64,000 nt of DNA from Bacillota bacterium (lineage in GTDB: Bacteria > Bacillota > Negativicutes > Sporomusales > CTSoil-080). Position 1 is the stretch's first letter; every line of letters starts with the position of its first letter. The stretch spans positions 62,001 to 126,000 of the forward strand of contig JAGGAC010000002.1 of NCBI GenBank assembly GCA_017889635.1, read 5' to 3'. The notes beneath the pieces are model-generated. The model was not told the origin of the DNA. It saw only the letters and a program-made list of their open reading frames with translations, and ran no database searches. Below are positions 18,966-28,111 of the stretch, one piece after another. The position numbers and the translations under genes are program-made.

Positions 18966-19367
18966 TCAATCTTCCAAAATCTTTTTTACAACTTCTTTAA
19001 CATTATAATAACCGGGTTTATGCCATTTTTCCGGAAAGGTTTCTGAGGATGTCAGGCGGTCGCCCCTGGTATATCTCTCTATGGCTTGCAAGTAACACTG
19101 ACCAGATTTTCTATTTATTACATAAGTATTTATTGTGTACTCATCCTCGGTTAGATTATTTATATATTTAATGCTGGCACTAGGTATTACCTTAAGCCTG
19201 GCCTTTAAATATTGAGTGTCACTTTCACTGCACTGCTCGGTTGAAGTATTATCTAAATAAAAATCGCCCAAAGAATTTGTTACTAAGTAATTCCATTGAG
19301 GCGCAGCCATGCAGACACTTCCGCCTGTAAATAGTAGCACTAAAATAAGCACAATAATGCGGTTCAT
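18966..19367 (-). CDS. Small exported hypothetical protein
   Basis: 133 aa with AGGAGGAAAGAGA before ATG. A clear signal peptide (hydrophobic residues 4-16, probable cleavage near CMAA) is followed by a polar domain with WNYLVTNSLGDFYLDNTS, two cysteines and a C-terminal amphipathic helix. The layout resembles small surface/adhesin-E-like exported proteins common in Negativicutes, but I cannot assign a function. Confidence 0.7.
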   Translation of the reverse strand: MNRIIVLILVLLFTGGSVCMAAPQWNYLVTNSLGDFYLDNTSTEQCSESDTQYLKARLKVIPSASIKYINNLTEDEYTINTYVINRKSGQCYLQAIERYTRGDRLTSSETFPEKWHKPGYYNVKEVVKKILED

Positions 19368-19595
19368 TCTCTTTCCTCCTTAAAATAATTGAAAATTTCC
19401 GAATTTATTACAGCCTTTTATTAGTATAATTTACCGCAAAAAACAAAAATCCTGCCAATTTAAGGAAGATAAATCAATATTTGATGACTACTTCACAAAC
19501 AAGAGCAGTTCAAAAGAATTGTTGATTTATAACAATAGTGCCGGGGAATGTTATATATGGTATAAATACTCTATTCGAAATGAGGTATGACATAT

Positions 19596-20459
19596 ATGAG
19601 TACTCCCCAAACACCAAGCTTTCCACCCCAACACCAAAATCAGCAGCCAGGAATAGAATCACAAATGAACCCCCGACCAGTCTCAATTAGAGACAACTAT
19701 CGCCCCAGCCAAAAACTAGAAAACAAAGTGGCTTTAATCAGCGGCGGCGATAGCGGCATTGGCCGGGCGGTAGCTTATGCCTTTGCCCGCGAAGGAGCAA
19801 ATATCGCAATAACCTATCTAAATGAACACGACGACGCTAATGAAACTAAACGCGTTATCGAAGAAATGGGTAACCGCTGTTTTGTATTTGCTGGCGACAT
19901 AGGAACTGAACAATTCTGCCAACAAGTTATAGCCAATACTGCAAAAGAACTAGGTGGTTTAAATATCCTTGTCAATAACGCGGCCGAACAACATGTTCAA
20001 ACAAGTTTGCAAAACATTAGTTCCGAACAACTAGAAAAAACCTTTCGCACAAATATCTTTTCATATTTTTACCTAACCAAGGCAGCTCTTTCCTATTTAA
20101 AAAGTGGCAGCACTATTATTAACACCACTTCAATTACCGCCTATCAGGGTCATGAACAATTAATTGATTACGCGTCAACTAAAGGTGCCATTGTCACCTT
20201 TACCCGCTCAATGGCACTTTCTTTAGTCAACCAAGGTATCCGGGTTAACGGCGTAGCCCCAGGACCAATCTGGACCCCACTTATTCCCGCTTCGTTTTCA
20301 GAAGCACATGTCGCCGCCTTTGGCCAGGATACCCCGATGAAACGAGCTGGCCAGCCCGCCGAAGTAGCTTCCTCTTACGTATTTCTAGCTTCGGATGATT
20401 CGTCTTATATGTCAGGCCAAATCCTCCACCCCAACGGCGGAACAATTGTAAACGGTTAA
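19596..20459 (+). CDS. SDR-family oxidoreductase, general-stress type
   Basis: 287 aa from ATG 19596, 10 nt after GAGG; an ATG at 19587 is too close to that site. It has an N-terminal proline/glutamine-rich extension of about 40 residues, typical of the YhxC/YhdF-type bacterial SDRs. NAD(P) motif GGDSGIGRA, NNAAEQ, catalytic Ser and the YASTK (YxxxK) motif, and the C-terminal GPIWTPLIP. It reduces or oxidises an unknown alcohol/carbonyl in the cytoplasm. Convergent with the peptidase gene at 20474. Confidence 0.9.
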   Translation: MSTPQTPSFPPQHQNQQPGIESQMNPRPVSIRDNYRPSQKLENKVALISGGDSGIGRAVAYAFAREGANIAITYLNEHDDANETKRVIEEMGNRCFVFAGDIGTEQFCQQVIANTAKELGGLNILVNNAAEQHVQTSLQNISSEQLEKTFRTNIFSYFYLTKAALSYLKSGSTIINTTSITAYQGHEQLIDYASTKGAIVTFTRSMALSLVNQGIRVNGVAPGPIWTPLIPASFSEAHVAAFGQDTPMKRAGQPAEVASSYVFLASDDSSYMSGQILHPNGGTIVNG

Positions 20460-20473
20460 TAGTAGAATAGCAT

Positions 20474-21388
20474 TTATATTCCGAATTGCTGAGTATCCAT
20501 CCATTCCATATTAAGCAGTGACCAAAAATCTAACGCCAATTTATTAAGCACATAATCATAGGGAAGCCAGCCGTAGCCTGATTCACCCCAGCTTTTCCCC
20601 CAGGAATTTTTAAATAGCAAAGCTCCAATTGTGGTTTTATTGCATTTTGTATTAGTAATTTTTTTACTGTCATCATAGCCAACCGCAGTAATCGCATGCC
20701 CCCATTGGGCCTCTTCCCCTGCACAGGGATACGGAATACCACCCGGCGTGTCCGAGGCCTCAAATGAACTAAAACCCCAAAAACCAAACATTGCCGGAAT
20801 ACCTGCCGCAAGATATTTTTTTACACTGTCAAGAACAGCCACCGGCTGTATATTAAGACTAAGTGCATCATGGCAAAAATACTTAGTTGCTTTAAAATCT
20901 GCAGCAACCGAATATACAAAAGCAGTTGGCTCTTCGTCAAACGTCGGGGGTTGATCAGTATACGGCCAATATTTTTCTTCTGGTGCCCCGCAAAGTGCCA
21001 AAGCTCCCATTGTGTTTCTAAGCCAGGCTCCGGTATCGCCTTTCACCTCTAATAAATTGCGCGTAGTCTTATAAATAAACAACCTGGATACATGACTGTA
21101 TTTACCAAATGACTTTTGCTCAAAATATTCAAATATGTTAGCTGCCGCATGAGCGGTACATGCACCTAGCGCTCCTTGGTCATGAATCTCTGGGCACCAT
21201 TCTCGTAAATCAACTTTATCCGGTAACGCTGACGAAATACCTGGTTCGATCCTAATCTTTTTTGTCAGCTTTTTTATCTCCGGATGACCTTCAGTATAAT
21301 CACGAAGATCAGGCAAAGGCGGCAGCCAACCGGTGCCTACCATCTTGTTTATATTCGCTAGTTGGACTTTACGATATAATGCATACAT
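20474..21388 (-). CDS. Papain-like (C1 family) cysteine peptidase
   Basis: 304 aa. The catalytic set is complete: Gln71 and Cys77 in DQGALGACTAHA, His231 in WGHAITAVGYD and Asn261 in FKNSWGKSWGESGYGW. The N-terminal part (about 1-55) precedes the mature-like domain but no signal peptide is visible, so it may act inside the cell or in the spore. GAGAGGAG lies before the ATG. Bacterial stand-alone C1A peptidases are common in clostridia and Negativicutes; substrate unknown. Confidence 0.9.
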   Translation of the reverse strand: MYALYRKVQLANINKMVGTGWLPPLPDLRDYTEGHPEIKKLTKKIRIEPGISSALPDKVDLREWCPEIHDQGALGACTAHAAANIFEYFEQKSFGKYSHVSRLFIYKTTRNLLEVKGDTGAWLRNTMGALALCGAPEEKYWPYTDQPPTFDEEPTAFVYSVAADFKATKYFCHDALSLNIQPVAVLDSVKKYLAAGIPAMFGFWGFSSFEASDTPGGIPYPCAGEEAQWGHAITAVGYDDSKKITNTKCNKTTIGALLFKNSWGKSWGESGYGWLPYDYVLNKLALDFWSLLNMEWMDTQQFGI

Positions 21389-21561
21389 AGTTTAAATTCT
21401 CCTCTCGTTAATCATAGCCTTAATAAAATCTATGATTCCTTCTAACTTTTAGCACAATATTCAACTGGAGAAATCATACTATACAGTATCCGTTGATTCG
21501 CTCTTTTCATAAACTACAATAGGATAATTCACTATCCAGTCAAATAAAAGGAGCGAAAGAA

Positions 21562-21816
21562 ATGACAAATTCCCGCCAACTTGTATTTCCGCAAGGAGCA
21601 ACCGTTTCTGTGCTAACTTCTACCGGAATAGTTTTTGTCGGTCAGGTAATTAGAGATACCGCCCAACGTAATCATGAAGAACCACTAGATCCGTTTTTTG
21701 CAATTCAACTAACTACAGCTGTTACTATTGACAGTACTGTCTATTACACGGTCGGCGAAATAGTCGCCCTTAATATTAATTCAATTGAAGCTATTGGTCC
21801 TGTGTCCATCGTATAG
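21562..21816 (+). CDS. Small hypothetical protein, beta-rich
   Basis: 84 aa with AAAGGAG 8 nt before ATG 21562. The sequence alternates hydrophobic and polar residues (VSVLTSTGIVFVGQVIRD, YYTVGEIVALNINSIEAIGP), suggesting a small beta-barrel of the SH3/LSm type. No cysteine, signal peptide or known motif. It is followed by a strong bidirectional terminator at 21877. Function not recognised. Confidence 0.72.
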   Translation: MTNSRQLVFPQGATVSVLTSTGIVFVGQVIRDTAQRNHEEPLDPFFAIQLTTAVTIDSTVYYTVGEIVALNINSIEAIGPVSIV

Positions 21817-21876
21817 TTTTTCAATTACACACCTTCTCTATATAAGTTTGTAATGTACCTACATTCATCTTGTACA

Positions 21877-21934
21877 ACAAACAATGAGACAGTCTTAAAA
21901 GCGCAAGCGCTTTTAAGACTGTCTCATTGTTTGT
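21877..21934. terminator. Perfect 28-bp inverted repeat, bidirectional terminator
   Basis: Arms 21877-21904 and 21907-21934 are exact reverse complements with only AA between. The arm contains TGAGACAGTCTTAAAAGCGC. It lies between convergent genes ending at 21816 and 21946. Confidence 0.8.
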
Positions 21935-21945
21935 CCACTAATTTA

Positions 21946-22884
21946 TTATCCTTTAATAATATACGCTGTTATTTGTCTCCGTCCATAATCAAACGCTTCA
22001 TCCAATGAATCCATAGCCAAATCAATTCGGTGGCCTTGAATCGCACCACCAATGTCGTCGGCAATTGCATAGCCATAGTCAGGAACATATAGTTTGCTCC
22101 CCAGCGGAATTACATCAGGATCAACCGCTACCAGTCCTCTCCGGAGATAGTTTCCGCGATATGTATAATCGGTACACCCTTCATCATAACGGGTATATGC
22201 CGTTGCCTCCAGCGATATCGGCAGCCAATTGGGCGATTTTGAGGTATCTATATTAGGCTGTACTGGTACCGGGAGCTTAGGATTATTCCCTCGAATAATG
22301 GAATTATTAATTGGTGGCTGCTTAAGCGGCGTTTTTACCTTTCCCTTCAGCTTGGGCGGCTTATAAGCCTTGATCATGTCAAGCGTTTTGGCACCCACCA
22401 TACCATCAGCCGTCAGCCTCGCCGCCTGTTGAAACTCTCTAACTGCTGCTAAAGTGGCCTGTCCAAAAATACCATCAGGCTTGCCTGCCAAAAAACCGTT
22501 CTTTATCAGATAACTCTGAAGCTCATTTACATTATTACCGCGCATCCCAATCCGAAGTACACTTATGTTATCCGCTTTAGCTTGGACGATAGAAGCTTTA
22601 CCTGGCAACTTATAAGCTTTTAATGCTTCCATAGTTACTGGCCCAACTAGTCCATCCGCCTGTAAGTTTGTCACTTGTTGAAACCGTTTTACAGCAGCCA
22701 ACGTTTCTTGATCAAATACACCATTTGCTTTCTGGTTTAAAAACTTTCCTTTTATCAAATAGTTTTGAACCGCCTTGACCTCACTACCCTTCATACCATA
22801 TCTAATAATACCTATGGTTGCATTAGCGAAAGTCGTAGACTGAAGAAAGATACAGATGCACATTAGAAGCATCACTACCCTCAA
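21946..22884 (-). CDS. Exported protein with two peptidoglycan-binding domains and a 3D domain
   Basis: 312 aa from a TTG at 22884 preceded by GAGGTGG; an ATG at 22872 is the alternative. Signal peptide (about 1-22), two PG_binding_1 repeats (about 28-90 and 105-170, each with GSEVKAVQNYL- or NNVNELQSYL-type helices and ADGLVG/ADGMVG ends), a basic/proline linker, then a C-terminal 3D domain with the three aspartates (ADDIGG, RIDLAMD) and the LEATAYT motif. Such proteins (YocH/YabE relatives) cleave or modify peptidoglycan, often as lytic transglycosylase-like enzymes in growth or germination. Confidence 0.92.
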   Translation of the reverse strand: MRVVMLLMCICIFLQSTTFANATIGIIRYGMKGSEVKAVQNYLIKGKFLNQKANGVFDQETLAAVKRFQQVTNLQADGLVGPVTMEALKAYKLPGKASIVQAKADNISVLRIGMRGNNVNELQSYLIKNGFLAGKPDGIFGQATLAAVREFQQAARLTADGMVGAKTLDMIKAYKPPKLKGKVKTPLKQPPINNSIIRGNNPKLPVPVQPNIDTSKSPNWLPISLEATAYTRYDEGCTDYTYRGNYLRRGLVAVDPDVIPLGSKLYVPDYGYAIADDIGGAIQGHRIDLAMDSLDEAFDYGRRQITAYIIKG

Positions 22885-23101
22885 CTTACCACCTCACACA
22901 CATTATCTTCATCTACTTTACTTATACCAGCTCTCAGGCCAAAAATAAATAGGTACAAAGTTTCATTTTTTAGCTTCTATTAAGGAAATTTATATGGATT
23001 TATCACCGTTAAAGATTGCGTACAAACACGATAAGCGAAGCTACTAGGTGCTTTTTTTGCTTAATTACCAACTGCTACCGTTTATCGCTTTACCAATCGT
23101 T

Positions 23102-23129
23102 TTGTTATATATACATTAACGTGTATAAT
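23102..23129 (+). promoter_or_regulatory. Probable sigma-A promoter of the solute-binding lipoprotein gene
   Basis: TTGTTA (23102-23107) and a perfect TATAAT (23124-23129) are 16 nt apart. The start codon is at 23163, with GGAAAGGGG before it. Confidence 0.6.
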
Positions 23130-23162
23130 TGTTATGTATAAAAGTAGGAAAGGGGTTTAGTA

Positions 23163-23933
23163 ATGTCAAAAAAGTTAATTACTTTAACCATGTTAGCCTT
23201 ATTTCTTCTGACTTTGGCTATAAGCGGGTGCGGACAACAACCCAGCCAGTCAGCAAAAGTACTTAAAGTAGGAGCGGAAACTACCTTCCCGCCATTCGAG
23301 TTTCAGGATGATAAAACAAAAGACTATGTAGGGTTTGATGTTGACCTAATGAAAGCTATTGGCAAACAACTTGGCTATGAAGTCGAGATCGTCAGCATGG
23401 GCTTTGATGGACTTATTCCTGCACTGGAATCAGGCCAAATTGACGTCATAGCCTCAGGAATGAGCATTACTCCCGAACGTCAGCAAAAAGTCACCTTCTC
23501 CGACCCCTATTACAAGTCCGGCCTATCAATCGTGGTAAAAAAAGCTGACACCGCTATAAACAGCTTTAAAGACCTAGAAGGTAAACGCCTGGCAACACAA
23601 ATCGGCACTACCAGCGCTGAAGAAGCAAAGAAAATCCCCAATGCTACCGTTCGTGAATTCAACAGTCCTTCAGAAGCTTTCCTCGAACTTCAGGCTGGCG
23701 GGGCTGATGCAGTAATCAATGACCTTCCAGTTAATCAATATTATCTGGCTCAAGGTGGCAATAAAGAAGCCAAGCTTATCGGTGACATACTTAATTCGGA
23801 GGAGTACGGTCTGGCCATCAGTAAGAAAAATAATGAATTAACCCAAAAAATCAACACTGCTTTAGCTGAATTAAAAAAGAACGGTGAATACGGCAAAATC
23901 TATGAGAAATGGTTTGGTAAAAAGCCCGAGTAA
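23163..23933 (+). CDS. Orphan polar amino acid solute-binding lipoprotein
   Basis: 256 aa with signal peptide and lipobox AISGC (Cys at about 22). SBP_bac_3 family: ETTFPPFEF, GFDVDLMKAIGKQLGY, MSITPERQQKVTFSDPYY and the GTTSAEEAKK loop. It resembles glutamine/histidine-binding proteins. Permease and ATPase genes are not adjacent, so it probably shares the membrane subunits of another system, possibly the one at 8587-10009. Own promoter and terminator. Confidence 0.92.
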   Translation: MSKKLITLTMLALFLLTLAISGCGQQPSQSAKVLKVGAETTFPPFEFQDDKTKDYVGFDVDLMKAIGKQLGYEVEIVSMGFDGLIPALESGQIDVIASGMSITPERQQKVTFSDPYYKSGLSIVVKKADTAINSFKDLEGKRLATQIGTTSAEEAKKIPNATVREFNSPSEAFLELQAGGADAVINDLPVNQYYLAQGGNKEAKLIGDILNSEEYGLAISKKNNELTQKINTALAELKKNGEYGKIYEKWFGKKPE

Positions 23934-23940
23934 CTTAATA

Positions 23941-23988
23941 GATAAAGGCCGAAACAACCTCAATTTTTGAGGTATTTCGGCCTTTATC
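23941..23988 (+). terminator. Terminator after the solute-binding protein gene
   Basis: GATAAAGGCCGAAA pairs with TTTCGGCCTTTATC in outer arms, and ACCTCA/TGAGGT forms an inner stem. It starts 8 nt after the stop. Confidence 0.8.
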
Positions 23989-24035
23989 TATGTTTATTAG
24001 TAAACGATACCTTATCATAGTCAAAGGAGAACATT

Positions 24036-25262
24036 ATGGATAATGCAGGAAAAGTATTAATTGCTCAAGGTGGCGGCCCTACCGCCGTCATTAATCAAAC
24101 TTTAGCTGGAATTGTATTAGAAGCTCGGAAATTTCCGCGCATTTCAAACGTCTATGGAGCGCTTAACGGAGTCGAAGGTATTGTTAACGAAGACTTTATA
24201 GACTTGACTCAGGAAACCTCACACAATCTTGAGCAAGTTGCATTGACCCCGTCATCTGCACTACTTACAACAAGAATCAAGCCGAACGAAAACTACTGTA
24301 AAGAAATCTTTAAAGTATTAAAAGCCCACGATATCCGCAATTTTTTCTACATTGGCGGAAATGATTCTGCTGACACAGTACGAATTGTCAATGAGCAGGC
24401 AAAATCAGCTAACTATAACTTATGTGCAATTCACGTTCCTAAAACAATTGACAATGATCTTACGGAAAATGATCATACGCCTGGCTATGGCTCATCCGCC
24501 CGTTTCGTGGTTCAAGCCTTTTCAGGCATCAATCTTGATACTAAGGCTTTAGGCGGCGTGTACATAGGTGTTGTTATGGGCCGAAACGCCGGTTTTCTAA
24601 CCGCTGCCGCCAGTCTGGCCCAAAAATTTCCTGGTGATGGCCCCCATCTGATCTACTTGCCTGAACGAAAGTTTTCTCTCGAACAATTTTTACAAGATGT
24701 AAAAATTGTTCATGATAAGTACGGGTATTGCGTAATTGCAGTATCTGAAGGAATTAAGGATGCTGCGGGAACACCAATCATCAGCACCTTAAAAAACAAT
24801 CTGGATACTGACAGCCATGGCAATGTCACAATGTCAGGCACCGGAGCGCTAGGGGATCTACTTTCCGAGTACATCAAAGATAAATTAGCAATCAACAGAG
24901 TTCGTAGTGATACCTTTGGCTATTTGCAGCGATCTTTTTTAGGTTGTGTATCTGACGTTGATCAACACGAAGCAAGAGAAGCTGGGGAACGCGCCGTTCA
25001 CTTCGCGCTTTGGAACCGGCAAACAGAAGGCTCTGTTACCATCCAGCGAACAGGCTATTACTCCGTTAATTATCACTTAACGCCACTAGAGCTTGTAGCA
25101 GGAAAAACCAGGTATATGCCTGATGAATTTATTAACCAGACCGGTAATCATGTTACCGACGCTTTTAAATTTTATGTTAGGCCGCTATTAGGTTCAGGTC
25201 TTTTGTCGCCGGCACAGCTCAGGTCGCCCCGCGTGCCTAAGCTGCTTTTACCAAACTCATAG
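24036..25262 (+). CDS. 6-phosphofructokinase, predicted PPi-dependent
   Basis: 408 aa. PFK family motifs: GGGPTAVINQT (12-22), GGNDS (107-111), PKTIDND (135-141; catalytic Asp in TIDND), then GYGSSA and GVVMGRNAGFL. The Asp after GGN and the Lys of PKTIDND occupy the positions that are Gly in ATP-dependent enzymes, which predicts use of pyrophosphate. It would catalyse reversible fructose-6-phosphate phosphorylation. AAAGGAG precedes ATG 24036. Monocistronic; converges with the germination gene. Confidence 0.9.
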   Translation: MDNAGKVLIAQGGGPTAVINQTLAGIVLEARKFPRISNVYGALNGVEGIVNEDFIDLTQETSHNLEQVALTPSSALLTTRIKPNENYCKEIFKVLKAHDIRNFFYIGGNDSADTVRIVNEQAKSANYNLCAIHVPKTIDNDLTENDHTPGYGSSARFVVQAFSGINLDTKALGGVYIGVVMGRNAGFLTAAASLAQKFPGDGPHLIYLPERKFSLEQFLQDVKIVHDKYGYCVIAVSEGIKDAAGTPIISTLKNNLDTDSHGNVTMSGTGALGDLLSEYIKDKLAINRVRSDTFGYLQRSFLGCVSDVDQHEAREAGERAVHFALWNRQTEGSVTIQRTGYYSVNYHLTPLELVAGKTRYMPDEFINQTGNHVTDAFKFYVRPLLGSGLLSPAQLRSPRVPKLLLPNS

Positions 25263-25284
25263 ATTCTACTTTTATATCTTGGCA

Positions 25285-26760
25285 TCAATTGTCCCTGCGG
25301 TCTTTATCGAGAGGTTTAACCAATTCCGGTCGCTGTGTTTTCTGCGGCGTTGGCAGGCGAAAAAGCACATCTTTCATTGCTTTGTAGTTAAATGGCAGCA
25401 GTGGCCATAAATATGAATGATCAAAAGATTTTGTAGCTGCCACCATAATAAAAATAACCAATAAACCTACTATTAGCCCCGGTATCTTCCATAACATTAC
25501 AAAAATAAGCAGTCCCAGTCTGAAAAGTCGCATTGCCATCGAAAGCTCAATGCTGGGAGTTGCAAACGCCCCTACAGCCGCTATAGCAGTATAAAAAATT
25601 ACCTCATTGCCAAACAGTCCTACTTTTGTAGCAAACTCCCCAAGCATAAATGAACCAATAAACCCTAACGAAGTCGACTGCGCAGACGGAACATGAATTG
25701 TTGCCATCCGCACCAATTCAACGCCAACCTCAGCCAAAATAAATTGTATTCCAAGCGGAATAATCCCTGGGTCGCGTGGTCCCAAAAAAGCAAGCGCCTC
25801 AGGCAGTAAATGATGCTGAAAAACCATAGCCAGCCACAACGGTGGCAAGATTAAGGATAATAACACGCCAAACAGCCTAATCAGCCGAAGGTACGAACCA
25901 ACAAGCGGGTTTTGGTGATATTCCTCTACATGCTGTACATGATGCCAAAAAGTTGTAGGCAAGATCATGACATTCGGAGTGGTATCGACAATAACACAAA
26001 CATGCCCCTCTAATAAGTGGACAGCCACCGCATCCGGACGCTCTGTGTACCGTACTTTCGGTAGCGGATTCCACCTATTACCGCCGGTGATGTATTCCTC
26101 AATTGCCTTTTCCGCCATCGGAACGCCGTCAATAGTGATATTATTTAGTCGTTTTTTCACACTTTCAATTAATTCCGGGTTAGCTATATCCTTGATATAA
26201 GCGACTGCTACGTCAGTTTGTGATCTAGCCCCGACCTTAACAATTTCAAACCTTAGATTAGGATCACGCAGCCGTCGACGAATCAGAGTTGTATTAAATG
26301 GCAGCGTTTCAACAAATGAATCTCTAGACCCTCTTGTCACCTTTTCGATATTTGATTCTTGCGGCGACCTAATGGGGTAGCTTCTGGCATCAAATACAAT
26401 TACCTGTTCTTCCTTATCAACAAAAAATAGTAGTTCGCCTGACAACAAACTTAAAAGCGCATCCTGCATACTATCAACAAGTTTCACCTGGGAATGGGTG
26501 GCATGAGAATAAAACAGATGCTGCAGCGCATTAACCGACAGCTCATCCTGGTTAAAAACCATCAAATCCTGAAAAACAGTGGAAAGAAGAAGGTCATTTG
26601 TCATCCCATTGACAGAAAAAGACGCAGCCCTTCGACGACCTACCTTGTATTCCCTAAAAATAATATCAAAGCTTTCCCCCACTCCAAGAAGATCCTTCAA
26701 ATGATTGATATTTACATCAATATCCTTGTTAATTTTCATATCCGTAGATTCTTTGGTCAT
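25285..26760 (-). CDS. spoVAF: Spore germination protein of the GerA/SpoVAF family
   Basis: 491 aa with GAGGTGG before ATG. The soluble N-terminal domain carries VTRGSRDSFVETLPFNT, LIRRRLRDPNL and the long stretch VRYTERPDAVAVHLLEGHV; the C-terminal half has five to six membrane helices, then a basic tail. The length and motifs fit GerA A-subunits and especially SpoVAF. It sits in the spore inner membrane in known species. No gerB/gerC or spoVA genes are adjacent, so it is an orphan. Its presence argues that the host forms endospores. Confidence 0.85.
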   Translation of the reverse strand: MTKESTDMKINKDIDVNINHLKDLLGVGESFDIIFREYKVGRRRAASFSVNGMTNDLLLSTVFQDLMVFNQDELSVNALQHLFYSHATHSQVKLVDSMQDALLSLLSGELLFFVDKEEQVIVFDARSYPIRSPQESNIEKVTRGSRDSFVETLPFNTTLIRRRLRDPNLRFEIVKVGARSQTDVAVAYIKDIANPELIESVKKRLNNITIDGVPMAEKAIEEYITGGNRWNPLPKVRYTERPDAVAVHLLEGHVCVIVDTTPNVMILPTTFWHHVQHVEEYHQNPLVGSYLRLIRLFGVLLSLILPPLWLAMVFQHHLLPEALAFLGPRDPGIIPLGIQFILAEVGVELVRMATIHVPSAQSTSLGFIGSFMLGEFATKVGLFGNEVIFYTAIAAVGAFATPSIELSMAMRLFRLGLLIFVMLWKIPGLIVGLLVIFIMVAATKSFDHSYLWPLLPFNYKAMKDVLFRLPTPQKTQRPELVKPLDKDRRDN

Positions 26761-26900
26761 ATTCTATGAGCCACCTCATTTCGATATTTTCTCCGCTACC
26801 GTCAAAAGATTGGCCATTGATTGCTACGCCATAGTACTTGTAGTAAGTTTTTCCACGTTGTTTTTCTTATATACAGTTTTTAAGCCGTCAATATAAAAAT

Positions 26901-26945
26901 GGGGGTGTCTCAAATAGGTTTTAAAAACCTATTTGAGACACCCCC
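26901..26945. terminator. Long perfect hairpin terminator downstream of the DUF362 gene
   Basis: GGGGGTGTCTCAAATAGG (26901-26918) pairs with CCTATTTGAGACACCCCC (26928-26945), extended by TTTT/AAAA pairs. It lies between the DUF362 stop (26993) and the upstream region of spoVAF. Confidence 0.8.
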
Positions 26946-26992
26946 ATAGTACAAAAAAGCATCTATTAAGAACGCTTACCCGAAACCGAGGT

Positions 26993-28111
26993 TCATAAAA
27001 ATCGTCGCACTAATTTTAATAACCGTCCTTCCCTTAAACTTACTGCATTTGCCGGACAGAGTTCCTGGCAACAGTAGCACCGAATACAAACATTATAGTT
27101 AATTGTCGCCCGGCTATTGGATATACGCATAGCCTTAGGCGGGCAGTGAGCCACACATCGGCCGCAACCGATACAGTTCACAGCAATTTCTGGTTGCGCA
27201 GTCAAATGACTACGCCCAAATTTGGCCAGCCATCTTGGAACCCGCTCCTCCAAAGATTTTAAGCTGCGTGGCTCCAAAAATTTCAACCTGATGTCCCTGG
27301 CATCGCCGACAAGCTCAATTTCACTAAACGGTAATGTAAGCTGGCGTTCTAACGCCAGCGCCGTCAAAGGAATACGTTCAGACGAAAATCCCATCATTTC
27401 TGCCATAACAATATCTACAGCCAAACAGCTTTCCCCTGCCAACATAACCCCTGCCTTAACAGGTATCCCATTACGGGGACCGTTTCCTTCCATCCCGACA
27501 ACACCGTCAACAATAGAAAGAACGGGTCGTAGAAGACTAGCCAGATCAATAATCATACCGGCAAACTCCTGACGGGCCTGCATCCGAAGATGAAACTGCG
27601 CCTTCTCCATTCCGACGATACAGCCAAACAAATTCTTCGTCGCCCCGGTTATTCCCATAAAAGTGTGAGTCTTCATTTTCGCAAGAGAAATTACCTTATC
27701 CACTTCATTCAGGCAACTTGCTACTGTAAACTTTTTTATCATCTCACCTTCAGGATAGGACATTTCTACTGTTTTATCAAACAAAACCAGTTCTGCCCCT
27801 TCCTCTCGGCAAACCGCCAAAATACCACATTTTTCTGCGGCCTTCAACGTGCCTGTTGTCCCCGGCGAATCTCCAACAAGAGGTACTGCGCCTGCCTTTC
27901 TCACTTCGCGTATAACCGCTCGCACTAATTCCGGATTCGTCGTAACTGCTTTCTCCGGCGGCAAAGCTTCAAGCATGTTGGGCTTTATAAGTACCCTATC
28001 GCCGCCATTAACAAATCGCTCCATTCCTCCAAGAAGCTCAAGCGCTTCTTTCAATCCACGCTCCACTTCAGCGTAATTGTAATCAGTTACTTTAACCGCT
28101 GCCACTTTCAT
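26993..28111 (-). CDS. DUF362 domain protein with C-terminal 2[4Fe-4S] ferredoxin
   Basis: 372 aa from ATG 28111, which overlaps the TetR stop as ATGA and has GAGGGG 7 nt upstream. The N-terminal DUF362 domain (about 1-270) contains IKPNML, GDSPGTTGT, KMKTHTFMGITGATKNLFG and DGVVGMEGNGPRNG. The C-terminus has two ferredoxin motifs, CIGCGRCVAHCP and CIRCYCCQELCP. The role is unknown, presumably electron transfer or binding of an Fe-S partner. Third gene of the flavoprotein-TetR-DUF362 operon. Confidence 0.9.
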   Translation of the reverse strand: MKVAAVKVTDYNYAEVERGLKEALELLGGMERFVNGGDRVLIKPNMLEALPPEKAVTTNPELVRAVIREVRKAGAVPLVGDSPGTTGTLKAAEKCGILAVCREEGAELVLFDKTVEMSYPEGEMIKKFTVASCLNEVDKVISLAKMKTHTFMGITGATKNLFGCIVGMEKAQFHLRMQARQEFAGMIIDLASLLRPVLSIVDGVVGMEGNGPRNGIPVKAGVMLAGESCLAVDIVMAEMMGFSSERIPLTALALERQLTLPFSEIELVGDARDIRLKFLEPRSLKSLEERVPRWLAKFGRSHLTAQPEIAVNCIGCGRCVAHCPPKAMRISNSRATINYNVCIRCYCCQELCPANAVSLREGRLLKLVRRFL

